Source: Aplectana chamaeleonis
Taxonomy: Eukaryota > Nematoda > Chromadorea > Rhabditida > Cosmocercidae
Assembly (NCBI GenBank): GCA_029168955.1
Contig: JAPDOI010001567.1
Span: 1-64,000, forward strand
Length of the DNA stretch: 64,000 nt
Reading direction: 5' to 3'
Shown here: in pieces, positions 22,967-34,500 of the stretch
Numbering within the stretch: position 1 is the first letter of the stretch
Layout of the letters: each line of letters begins with the position of its first letter
Made by a program: the position numbers and the translations under genes
The notes under the pieces: model-generated
Told to the model about the DNA's origin: nothing
The model's database searches: none
The model's input: the letters and a program-made list of their open reading frames with translations, nothing else

Positions 22967-23251
22967 AAAAATTTTGCAAATAAATTGTAATGCATGCCTT
23001 TTACGAAAGAGTGCTTGACTGTGCAATAAATGTGTTAGATGGAGCGGAGGGCAATGAACGACATGTGGATTTTTCAATCTTCGCTACGGGAATGTTTTTG
23101 CATAATTTATTATGCTAGTACTTCACTACGTCGTGTGAAACGGCGCAGGAAATGCGTGGCTTCATGAAATTTCGTCCAATCACGTAATTTGGGCCGTTTG
23201 GAGTTTGAGGAGCGTATCTTTAGGCTCTCGGAAACCCCTAGTGACCTGTGG

Positions 23252-23381
23252 ATTTCGATTATCACCAGCGAAAATATCACCAGTGAAATATTTGATTATC
23301 ACCAGTGACAGTAGTGATATCACTAGTGATATGGAAGTTCCGACGAAAAAGCCACCGCTCCGCGCAGTGATAATCGAAAAC
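23252..23381. repeat. Short inverted repeat with ATCACCAGTGA words
   Basis: ATTTCGATTATCACCAGCG at the left and CGCGCAGTGATAATCGAAAA at the right are near complements. Between them ATCACCAGTGA and TGATATCACTAGTGATAT recur. A related segment, with TTCCGACGAAAAA and AGCGGAGCGGTGG, appears at about 61890-61960. Confidence 0.6.
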
Positions 23382-24048
23382 AGGAGTTCACTTGAACTGA
23401 AACAGAGTCTACCAGGGAGAAACAAGTTTTACCAACTAAGGGAATTTCTGGACCCCATATAGCAAGCAAGCCGCGGTAGCAGCCTTGATAAACAAAGATC
23501 CAACAATTGCAAGAAAATAAGCATTTAAATACTGCTCATTTTTGACATTCGACTGCATATCTGACAAGGGATGGCGTATGAACTTGCACTAGGTCTTCAT
23601 AAATCTTTTCTATGCACGTTAAGTATTCATGTTTTATCTCTTGTGTTGTCTTCCTGCAGTATCAGGAGTAGCTCTTTGCATGGGAAGTTGTTTCGATAAT
23701 TATCTGTAAGGTTTCGGTGGCCGTGGTTGAGACTAAAACAGTTTTGGGATAGGGTTTTCTTGTTTCCCACTATTGTTCTTTTTCAAGGGTCGTTTGAGTT
23801 GTTTCTGGCATTGTGGGATGAACGCTGGGTGAACTGGTCCGCTCTGAACTTTTAATTTGCGTGTTAGACCTTTTCTGTTTGAAAACCGAATTATGGTACT
23901 ATGACGAGCCCATGTTGAGGGACTAGGGTCAGGCTTAACTGAATTCCCAGATTTCCTAAATTTCTCCTTGAAAATGTCCAACGGTCCCACATTTTTTAAC
24001 TGGGGCGGAAATCATTACGAATGAAAACTTCTTTCGTTTCAGACCTAG

Positions 24049-24250
24049 AGGCAACGTTCACGATAAAAAAACCATATTCTAATTTTCGATGTTCTTGAGC
24101 TTTCGAATAAAAGTATATTTCGAATATCATTTCACGCTAGCTTTCGAATAAATGTATATCTCGAATATCGTATTTTTAGGACACCCAGAATGATTCAGCA
24201 ATTCGAATATTCGAATAATTGGTTGCTATATATTCGAATGTCGTGCTTTC
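24049..24250 (+). mobile_element. Left-end MITE fragment and TTCGAATAT word cluster
   Basis: GGCAACGTTCACGATAAAAA at 24051 resembles the left end of the AGGCAGTG/TTAA family. It is followed by a cluster of TTCGAATAT and TTTCGAATAA words up to about 24250. The right end is not identified. Confidence 0.45.
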
Positions 24251-24994
24251 AAATAGGCCGAAAAATGAAAACCCGAATACTTCAACGCCCTCACAGCTCT
24301 ATAAATCGATTTGCTTTAATCAAAAGAGTTCAGCAAGCAATAAAAAAACTGTAGAACGGATAACGTTCCACAGTGTCCATCACACAGCGCTAAAACAACC
24401 CTGGTAACTGTTTACCAAAAAAAAATGAAAAAAAAACAAAGGAACCCTCCCCAAATCAAGTACTGTCCCACACATGGATACGAAAAAACAGAAATAGTTA
24501 TAAGAACAACTTCTTATGCTAGAAAACTCACCTTTGTACTATAGGAATGAATTACTAGACAGATATTGAGGAAATACGGCTGCCATCAGCTGTTTTGCGC
24601 TCGCAGAAAATCCACCCACTCAGCATGACTTGATTTTGGCCGTTGATTTCGGCTTACTGTACGAGAATGTGGAACGCAAACCTGCGGAGTGCGACGACCG
24701 TCATGCGAGAACCGTAAGTTGCAAGGGGGCAACTCACGGGGTTCAAATGACAGCAGCGCTGGGTCTTCGCGCAACCTGTGCTATTTCTCCTTGCCCCAAC
24801 AGCTGCCAGCATACGCGGAGGTGACCCTCTTCGCACCATTAGTGCGTCGAGCCAGCCGTGTGGTCACCATTTTCACCCGCAGGGAGACCAGCCATCGCTA
24901 ACCGTGGGACGGTTCGATTGATGCGGCCATTCTTCCCTGCACTAGGTGACCGCATGCAGGGAGCTCACCTCAGCGCACCGGGGGTTTACTACGG

Positions 24995-25332
24995 GCCCTG
25001 GGCTGTACGTTATAACGTTAACATGTTAACGCATTAACGGGTTAGCGCGGTTTTTCTCAAAAATTAACGATTACCGCTCACCAAAAAGTCTTGAAATCAC
25101 GTTAATTTGCTTCGTTAATTGTTGTGGATATGATTCGGTAACTGTATGGCATTGATTGGTATGGGACCTCTCATGACTTATTAAATTTTGTTGTGGTCAG
25201 GTTATGTTTTTTTAAAACTTTTACCGAAAAGTGAAATTAACGTGTTAACGCATTACGGATTGACGCGTTTTTTAAATTAGCGATTAAAGCCTCACGAAAA
25301 AAAAATAAATTTAAATCACCGCAGACCCCTGA
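24995..25332. mobile_element. Probable hAT-type fragment with GTTAACGCATTAACG words
   Basis: The words GTTAACGCATTAACGGGTTAGCG-like (shortest core TTAACGCATTA) occur near 25015-25050 and again near 25235-25265. The right end is ACCGCAGACCCCTG, the complement of a CAGGGGTCTGCGGT hAT-style terminus, followed by ATAACAAT, which fits nTnnnnAn. The expected left end is missing or eroded near 25005. Confidence 0.4.
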
Positions 25333-25533
25333 TAACAATGATATGTAAGTCGCGGCGGCAGCAAGTAAAGTCTATATATTTATCTACTACTACCTATTAA
25401 GCATAATGAGCACAAAGCTCACCATTGGTTTTAGAAGACGCTATCTTTGCAACCAAATCGTTCTCCATGAAACATTCGTACATGCGCTTGCTTCTTCTGA
25501 ATTAAAGACTTACTTGAATCACAAATTAATGCA

Positions 25534-25542
25534 TCGTTTCAG
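25534..25542 (+). promoter_or_regulatory. Likely spliced-leader acceptor upstream of PFAS start
   Basis: The sequence TCGTTTCAG ends 11 bases before the PFAS start codon at 25554. A TTTCAG acceptor placed just before a nematode start codon, without an in-frame upstream exon, is the usual trans-splice context. Trans-splicing is inferred. Confidence 0.55.
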
Positions 25543-25553
25543 AGGGAGCAAGA

Positions 25554-28500
25554 ATGACTCCTATCTGCTTGCGTTTTTTCTCACCAGCTGATTCTCCCCA
25601 TTCTCAGTGGAAGGTGTCAACGATCCGGCAAAATCTGCTGGAACGCACTGGAAACAACGTCAACGTCAACGCAGAGTACTGTTTCTATGTTGTACTGAAG
25701 GTAAGATGCTCGCCTTTACGCGCCGACTGTACAGTTTATATGACCACGCGTTTGTTCAGAAGACACGAAACTAACATACCTCATTTTCATACGGTTTCTG
25801 GATTATATTTAGCCTGAGGCATGGACCAGGCGGCTGGCCGTGAGGTGTTGGCGGCATCACCGTCCAACGAGGTTTCGCTCGCGCGCGGCTCTCTACCATC
25901 GCAGCCCCGTCCATTCACCAGACTAAATTTATTACGTGAACTCTATGTATGTTGGCAAATATCATTAGCCTGTTGACTTCGTAGCCAGCTTTAGTCACTC
26001 TGTGAACTGTTCAAGGATGACGTGGATTCGGACAATTTCCAAAGTTCACAGATGGAGAAACTGCAGTGGCTACTGTCTCCAACGCCATTTGACGGTCGGC
26101 TGACTCAGAAGTCTCAACTGACAGGTTGTGTCAGAGAAATTGGACCAAGGTTGTTTCAATGAATGAATACACTATAGAGGGTATTAATATGGGGAGGGTA
26201 ATGATGAATGAATTTAGCAAAAAAGAGAAATTTTTCGTTTCAGACTAACGTTCAAGACTGCGTACTGCACAAACGCGCTGTCTGCCCTTTCGGCCGCGGG
26301 TATCAAGGAGGTGATAAGGCTGGAACGTACTATCAGATACCAGTTTGACGGTCAAATACCGGATGACGAGGAGTTGCTGGAAATCGTTGGCGACCGTATG
26401 ACAGGTGAATGGTTGAAGGATTTCTTAGGAAGTCAAAATATGTTTAGGAAACACAAGCTTACGACAATTCGCAAAATATAAATTTCCATTTGTCTAGGTG
26501 ACTGCACAAAATGAGTTACGGAAACAATTAAATACTTGACAGAAAATGTCAAGTAATCACTTTCGAGTATTTTTTATCTTTATTGTGCAATGAACCATTT
26601 GAGGAAATAAACAACTGTCACTCCTTCATGTATTGGGAACAAACTTAAAAAAAAGGTTTTCAGAGTGCATCTACAGCGACGACGTCGACTTTACCCCGAT
26701 CCGGGGTCGAGAGAAAGTTCTCGAAATAGATGTCCTCGGAGACCCATTGAACCTCGATAAGGTAGGATGACTTGTGTTCTCTGCATGAAGTTGGGCGCAT
26801 TTTCGCTCCTGATTAGCGCAGGAAAAAGATAGAGGGAAGAAGAAATTATCATCTGAGCATATGATCTCCTTGACACAAACTTCCGATATGTACTATTTTT
26901 TTTGTAATGTCCACAAATAATTGTTCCTCTACTCTGAAGGCAGCATACATACACGCTTGCAAACAGGATGAGGAAAGGTTTTTTTCATTCTCAACGCCAG
27001 CGCGGCGTGATGCGCGGGCGTTGCATTGGAGTATGAATGCCCTAACGCCACGCCCGCACGTAAACAGCGTCACCCCCGCTCCGCTATGACGGCAACGTCC
27101 GCATAGATTTTTCCAAGAATTTTATCAGCACTCAGAATTCGATTTCATTCTGTCCCATCATAATTAATCCTAGTAATGTTCTGCTCTACCACGGTGGACA
27201 ACACATGTGGAGAATTTTGTTGGACGGCACAGTTTACGCCAACTTTACAGGCCTCCGCTAAAGCGTTGCCGCTGTAGTATTCATAGTAACTCTAGCGTAG
27301 AAAATATTCATACTCCGCCACGCTCGCGCTGGCGTTGAGGAGCATAAAAAGTCCTTAAGGGGCTTAGCATCAGGGATGAGCGGAACAAAAATATTAAATT
27401 TCGGAAATCGGTTTTCGGGTTTCGGAAATCGGGCGCGAAACGCCTGAGAATGAGCGGAAATGCGGTTTTCGGAACGCGAAACGCGGAAAGATTGAGAATT
27501 CATCTAATTTTTTCTTCCTCCCAGATGACCCGATATTTTCGCATTCCGCAGCGTTTTTTTTTGCGGTTTTCCGAATGCGGAACGCGGTACTCCGCTCATC
27601 CCTGCTTAGCATCGCGGAGCGTAGCGATCTTCTGGTGGGCTGTCGTCGCGATCAATCAATACGACAGCCCATTATAAGGTCACACTGCGCCGCTATGCCA
27701 CTCCGCTCAGCCCCTAACAACGTACTGTGCTTCTCTGGGCCGAATTTCGGTCCGCAAGTGCGTCTCGACACGTTTCACGGCCGCGCGCATTAGAGTCGGA
27801 AGAGTTTCCAGCACCGCAGCCGCCCATCTGTTGACTCTAGGTGGGTTTTAGGAACTAGAAAGTAAACAGAATTGTAGAAAACTGTCTGAAAAAGCCATAT
27901 CGAAACGGCTTTGGCGCTGGAAACTCGAATGACTCGAGCCCGTGCGGCCGCAAAGCGTGTCGAGACCAGGGGTGTGCGGCAAAGAAATCTCAAACTTCGG
28001 CAAACGGCAACGGCAAACCCCAAAAATGACCGGCAAACGGCAAAATCTGTTTTGTGTTATAATACGCCAACATTTGCGAACAAAGGAGGGTTACCAATTT
28101 TAGATGGAGTTTCGGGAGGCAATTTTAATATGTTCTAGGGGGAGAACGGTTTTTCAGTATCCCATGCTCAGAATCTGCTAAATGCCTCAGGCAGTCCCTA
28201 AAAAGGTTAAAATCTGATCAGGGCCAGAACGGTTCGGCCGAAGCGAGAGGAGCCGATTTAAAGATTGAATTACCTTTAGATGTGTTCAGAATGGGGGTGT
28301 GTATACAAGTCTGTTGGTACCTGCTCGTTGGTGCCCCTGCTTCTACTGAACCCAGCAGACGTTTGAGTGTACACAGGGAACGTTCGAGCGATATAGCGTG
28401 CACAACTATATCGCGAAAGTGTCCCGCACATTGCATAAAGGTGTTGCCGTCCGGCACACTAAGGCCTCTGGTCCATAACACCTTAGGATCCGTACCTAGG

Positions 28501-31500
28501 GAGTTCATGGAGTCTTTGACCACAAGCCACAATTTCGCCACCCTGAATTGCCGGTCATTGACGAGTGATATCCAACAATCTGCGTTGTCCAATCTTCTGA
28601 GCTACTTCCATGCACCGTTTGCTGCTTTGCAGGAAACTCGCCTCAAGGATAGACCCGTCATCAGCGTCGGAGAGTACACCATCTACTGCGGCAACGTTGA
28701 CGATAGGAGAGTGGGAGGCTGTGCAATAGCTGTAAGGAAGGATTTTAATGGTATGGCCAAGGAGTTTGGCTCAACGTCGTGCCGGAATGCATTTGTGCGA
28801 CTGCGGGATCACAGAGGATTCAATCTGTGGATAGTGAGTGCTCATGCGCCCACCGAAACCGCCGAAGACAATTCCAAGGATGCCTTCTACGAGGAACTCA
28901 ATACGTTGCTAGCCAGGATACCTTGTCAACATGCTGTTGTGGTGGGAATCGACGCAAACGCGAAGATGGGACTTGATCAGGAATCCGAAGTACTCGGTAA
29001 ATGGTTCTTCCCAGTGGAGCAAACATCGGACAATGGCTACCGCCTTGTCGACTTGTGTGAACGCAGTGGTCTGATTATTGCATCGACATTCAAGAGGAAT
29101 CATCGCCGCCATCAGCTTGCGTGGCAGGGACCAACCCAGCTATCTCTGGAAGAGCAGCGGAAGCGGAAGATGACAACTTTGAAACTACAGCTCGACTATG
29201 TTCTGACGAGGAATATTCCAGTATCGGACATTCGAAGATCTAGAGCTGTGTGGGATGTCGCATTCGATTCCGATCACCGTCCTGTTCTGTTGAACTTCAC
29301 TGCGAGGATTCATCAGAGGAAGCGAGGGGCTAAGCCTCTCCAGAGGATTGATACGACAAGTCTCAGGGATGAAGATTGCAGAAGGAAATTCCGACAACTC
29401 GTTTCTATTCACATCGGAGTACGGACTAAGAAGAAACTTTGCGACGCGGATTCTTTTGTCAAGTGCATCCAGGACGCTTCGGCAGAAGCACTCCCGGTCG
29501 TACAGCCTAAGAAGAAGTTCGCCTACGTCTCAGAGGAAACAACATCTACTTACAACAGTGTATGTGCTCTCCGAACTGCGAGAAACTTCGTGGAGGAGAA
29601 GCGTCTGAGGAGGAAGTTGCGTCGGCAGCTTCAAAGTGACCGCGAACGAGAGTGGACGCGTAGAGCTAAGGAGTTCGAGAAGACTTGAGAGGAGAAGAAT
29701 CCGAGGAAAGCCTACACGTTGTTACGACAGTATAGCGGGAAGATGGAGAGATGTTCTCCTGTCTTGAACCCTACCAATGGAGTTGCAGTTGGTGATGCGA
29801 CGCTGCCAATATGGAAGGATTACTTCAGTTCACTACTGAATCGTCCAGCGCCATCAGTACCTGAGATCCCGCATGTTCAGAGAGCACATTACGATGTCAG
29901 TGAGGAACCGCCGACTGAGGCTGAAGTTTCGAATTGTGTCCGGAAAATGAAGAATGGAAAGGCAGGTGGAGATGACAACATCACTCCATCCGTGCCATAT
30001 GGATGAGCGAAAGGATACCCGATTCGTGGAGACATGTGATCATCGTACCTCTTCACAAGAAGCTATCCGTCACGGATCCTAAGAACTACAGAGGAATTTC
30101 TCTACTTCGTGTCATGTACAAGGTTTTAGAACGTATCATTCTCGAGCGACTCATCAAACATCGTGAGGAAACGACCAGAGAGGAGCAAGCCGGTTTTCGA
30201 CCTGGAAGATCGACCATCGACCAAGTGTTCGTTGTGAGAAGAGTAATCGAATCGTGGCAGCGGTATTCGAAGCCATTACAGCTTGCTTTTTTGGACTTTG
30301 AAGCCGCATTCGACTCTCCTCATCGTGATCGATTGCTCAACGCTCTGCGAGCCGATGGAGTCCCGGAAAAGTATGTTCGACTAATCGAGGACATGAACAA
30401 AGGAACAACAGCAGCAGTTCGTACGCCTGCTGGATTTACGTCAGCTTTCGAGGTGAGAACAGGAGTAAGGCAAGGAGCTGTAGCAGGACCTTTTCTTTTC
30501 AACTTTGCCGTTGATGACATCATGCGCAGAGTTGCAGAACAGTTTCCTGCGGATGTGATCCTAACACCATCAGGACGCTCCCTTGTCGACCTGGAGTACG
30601 CCGACGACATTGTGTTATTCGCTGAAAACAACGCAAAACTGCAAAGGATTGTGAACTTCGTTTCGAAGTATGCCGCAGCCTATGGACTTCGTCTTCGTCC
30701 CGACAAATGCAAGCAGATGTGGGTCTCTCAGAGGCCTTCAACGGGAGTTTGTGTGGACGGGCAACGTATCGAACTGGTGGACGATTTCTGTTATTTGGGC
30801 TGTTTGCTGAAGAACGATGGTAGGTAGTTATGCAGCGGATATTCGACAACGATGTGCGAAAGCTACGTCTGCATTTAATTCTCTAACCAAGTGTTTGTGG
30901 TCTACCCCCATCGCGAAGGAAGTCAAGTTGCGCGTCTACTTATCCGCTATTCGCCCTATCATGATGTACGGATCGGAGACGTGGGCAGCACCGAAGACGC
31001 AGATGGAAAAGTTGGATTGCACGGAGTGGAAGCTGTTCAGACGTTTGCCCGGATATTTCTGGCCGCGGATGTGCCACAACGAAGATCTCTACAACGAGAT
31101 TGACGCCTTACATCAACGTTTGACACGAGGGAGGTGCCAACATCTCCTAATGCCATCTCAAGCGGCAACGGAAGGTCGTCTTCGTCTGCTGGGGCATATT
31201 TTAGGAAGACCGCCAGATCGTCTTGTTCAACACGCTCTAAGGATGCTTCCAAGTCCTGTCTGGAAACGGCCGCCTGGACGTAGGCGAAAGTTTTGGACGG
31301 ATGTGGTGAAGGAGGATTCGGAATCCCTCGGCATTGAAAGGCAATTCAGGCGCGATGTTTTACTTCGCAGGAAGTGGAATAGTGATCAGTGGATGGATTG
31401 TGTTCAAATTTTGGCTGAGGACCGTGACAAATGGATACGGCTTACTACTAGGACGGCACACCTCGGTGAAGATGCGGAATGACCGCGTCAGGCGAAAGCC

Positions 31501-34500
31501 AACCGATTAAGTAAGTAAGTAAGTAAGTGTTCAGAATAGATGTAGAACATTTTGGTGCATTGATTCTATTTTGATCAGAAATTATGCATTGTTGCCCAAA
31601 TTCTGATCTATTCTGAACAAACACCAAGGTAATTCAATCGTTAAAGCAGTTCTACTCACTCCGGCCGAGCCGTTCTGGCCTTGTTCAAATTTGGACCTTT
31701 TTAGGGACTGCCCGAGGCATTTTGCAGATTTTGAGTGTGGGATATTAGAACACTGTCCCCCCCCTAGAGCATATTAAAAGTGCGTCCCGAAACTCCATCT
31801 GATGTAGTCAACCCTTCCTTGTTAGTCATGTCGTATTCCATGCAATATCTGCTACTTACTATGAGCCTGACCTTTCAATAGCCTTTACAGGAAGGAAAAT
31901 CCTTTATATCAGAAGCTACTTGGAAGCCCCAGGTGATCAGGAGTCGCTACCAAGAGCATCCAGGCTGTAAGCTTCTCAATCGCCGACGATAATTCTGTTA
32001 ATTCCTCTCCATTTGAAGTTTCCGCACAAATCAATGCTAGAGATTCAAAAAGAAGGGCGTCTTCTTGAGCAGTGCGAAGTGTGACAGGCCCACAAAGGAG
32101 TTTCTGAAAGGAGCCTCCGGCCAGCGCGTCCCAGCCTAGTCGATCCGGGGCGATCAGCAAACCGTAAGCAAGCTTGGTGCGATGGGAGTGTGCGCCGACC
32201 CAAAGACTGTGGACGATATTGGCACCTCAATCAGGTGCGAATAGAAGGGTGGATACGCCATGATTGGTCGAGAATGATGGCGAAAGACAGTTCACACCGC
32301 GATCAGCAGCGCGCGGTTTAGGTTATAACCGGAGCCATAATTTTCACTGTTAGTAGCAAGTAGTAGGCTCAAGGATTTCAATTTCGCTTACTTCAAACTA
32401 CGGTTGAATGGTTACTCTTGTAAAGCTACAGGAATGGAGTGAGACTAGACTAGTTGAATGCAGTGCTCGTGGTAAAAACAGCCTTCGAATTTTCAAATCA
32501 AGAGCTCCGAGGGGACATGTTGATCGAATACACAGAATGAGGGGCGTTTGACTGGTACATGCGACGCGCGCGACGGAAGTCCGCTGCGCTCACTTCGTCT
32601 CTGGAGCGCCGCGTGTAGTGCGCTAGTCAGCTGGACTGCTCTTCGGCTCTTCCCTTTGCGCGTATTCGGCCTACAAGCTAGCACGAGGCCAACAAGCGAT
32701 AAATCGCTTCATACAGTCCCAAAACTTGAATGTGGTTTACCCGCCCAACTTACCTCCCCTGTGGCTACCGAGGAAAAGGGTGGAGCGAGTACACTACGCT
32801 GAAGTTTCGGGCCGTATATTGTGCTATTGGTTGCTCGTTTTGAGCCGGTTTCCCACACTGTTGTTGCAATGGGCCTCGAGCCTTTCAATTTCTGGTGAAA
32901 AGTTGAATGCGGTTTTAATCTTTGCCTTCACCGATTTTTCATTTTTTCATCTTTGCACCATTTACTAGCAAACCCAGCTCTGTCATAAGTCAACCTTTCA
33001 TTTCAGCTAATGATCTCGAAATCGAAGATTTCATTGACCACTGCCTTTAGTGACCGCTGTGAATATTGTTCAACTTTTAAAAAGCCGTACAAAGTGTTTG
33101 CAGAATTGATAATTTTCCTGTCCCAATTATTACCATCAGCTAACCAACCGACGATAAGTGGGACTATGTACACGAGTTCTCCACTGGTTCATATGTCTAT
33201 GTAAGGCTGCTTTTGCGCTACAGCTTTGATATGACTTGGTTTTGTAATCTTAGAATTTGCAGTAATCGGTATGCTTCTGAAAAGAAGAACAGCGTCGAAA
33301 AAACGGGATGAAAAGCTACCCAGGAGCCGCAAAACGGCTTAGAAAAGTGGGAAAACCACGCCGCCGTGGGCAAGTCCCGCCTCTTCCCGCCCCTCGACGT
33401 GAACAAATGAACACTCGAAATCGTGAGTTGAGCGATGGTTTCCGATCAAAAGCCCCGTTCTTCCCTTCATTCTCAACTTCTCTCTTTACTCAGGTGAGCT
33501 CTCATACATTGGCTGCAAAAGACGGAAGTTACAAGCTTCGGACAACTCGTCCACCATTTTCCCTAGCTCAATTTTTGAGGGACCATAACTCCATTCCCAG
33601 AAGATCTTGTACGATTCCAGAAGCACCGTTAGAATCAGAATGGGACCGGTTTCAAGATAGGCAAAAAAACAGAAGAGCGATTTTTATCGCAAACAGTGCC
33701 TTTAAGAATTTGATGATTAAAAAAAGACATCTGGAGGCTCCCAAACAATTTGGAACTCAAACGAACTTCTATGATTACTCAGTCGAGATGTTTTCATAAG
33801 TTAGTGATTGAAAGTGTAAAATTATACATTGAATGAACCAGAACCAGAAGATGGAACTAGTCAAAATAATTATTTATAGCAGCTCTGAATCGGTGACCAA
33901 TACAGAGACTGCGGTTAGGGCCAATTCTGTTGTTTCAACGAAATTTTGCCGAAAGTTTGCCGTTTTAGACGACAATTTCGGCAAACGGCTACGGCAACGG
34001 CAAACCCCAAGAATGGCCGGCAAACGGCAATTGCCGCACACCCCTGCTCGAGACGCAATTGCGGGCCGGAATTTGCCCAGGGGCCGGATTCATCAACGTG
34101 CAAACCCACGGTTAACGCCCCTAACCTACCAACCCAGCACCATTTCAGCGATTCATCAACTTACCAACCCCCGCGCTGCTCGGTTGGTTACTGGGTCAGC
34201 GCTACCGGGCGAAGGAGGCTGGTAGGCGGCTAACCAACCCACTAGATGTCGTGCGCCAAGGCAAATCGGCGCGCCTCTGCGCGTGCGGCAGTGCGCAGCG
34301 GCGTCTGGAGCTTTGCCAAATTTGATATCGATTCACGAGAACTGTTATTTGTAGCATATTGCTACTCTGTTAGTCATTCTTTGGCTATTTCTCGACTGTC
34401 GGCATTATTCTTCTATTACTACTACTCCTATTATTCAACTGTTGGCTATTCCACTGCTATTTTACTCATTTAGAAATGCTTAACGTTTCAATGAAGTTTT

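Larger units (their letters stand above)
22967..24994. other. Mostly unassigned AT-rich sequence
   Basis: No gene could be supported. It contains the small palindromic element at 23252-23381 and the left-end fragment with TTCGAA words at 24049-24250. The 85-codon frame at 23733-23990 (-) resembles nothing recognised. Confidence 0.35.
28078..31824. mobile_element. Fold-back element whose loop was hit by an RTE
   Basis: The left arm (28078-28280) is repeated in reverse complement at about 31538-31824. Landmarks are AACAAAGGAGGGTT at the edge, AGATGGAGTTTCGGGA, TTTTAATATG, CAGAACGGTTCGGCCG and AGATTGAATTACC. Sister element A reads straight across the equivalent point (CAACATTTGCTTGGTCATG), giving an empty-site comparison. 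The target duplication could not be fixed. The RTE lies between the arms. Confidence 0.82.
27967..34046. mobile_element. Non-autonomous hAT-type element B, interrupted
   Basis: The ends CAGGGGTGTGCGGCAAAG and TTGCCGCACACCCCTG are as in element A. The 8-bp flanks are GTCGAGAC (27959-27966) and CTCGAGAC (34047-34054), identical but for the first base. Segments 27970-28078, 31825-33260 and 33500-34046 align in order with element A, so the two are sister copies. A 3.7-kb fold-back with an RTE inside (28078-31824) is absent from the matching point in A. No transposase is encoded. Confidence 0.85.

Noticed and set aside
25831..25880. Extra PFAS exon reading AAGREVLAASPSNE
   Set aside because: The segment belongs to a dispersed repeat (copy at 40712) and breaks the phase between two good exons.
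28218..28592. 124-codon minus-strand frame
   Set aside because: It lies opposite the RTE 5' region and fold-back arm and resembles nothing known.
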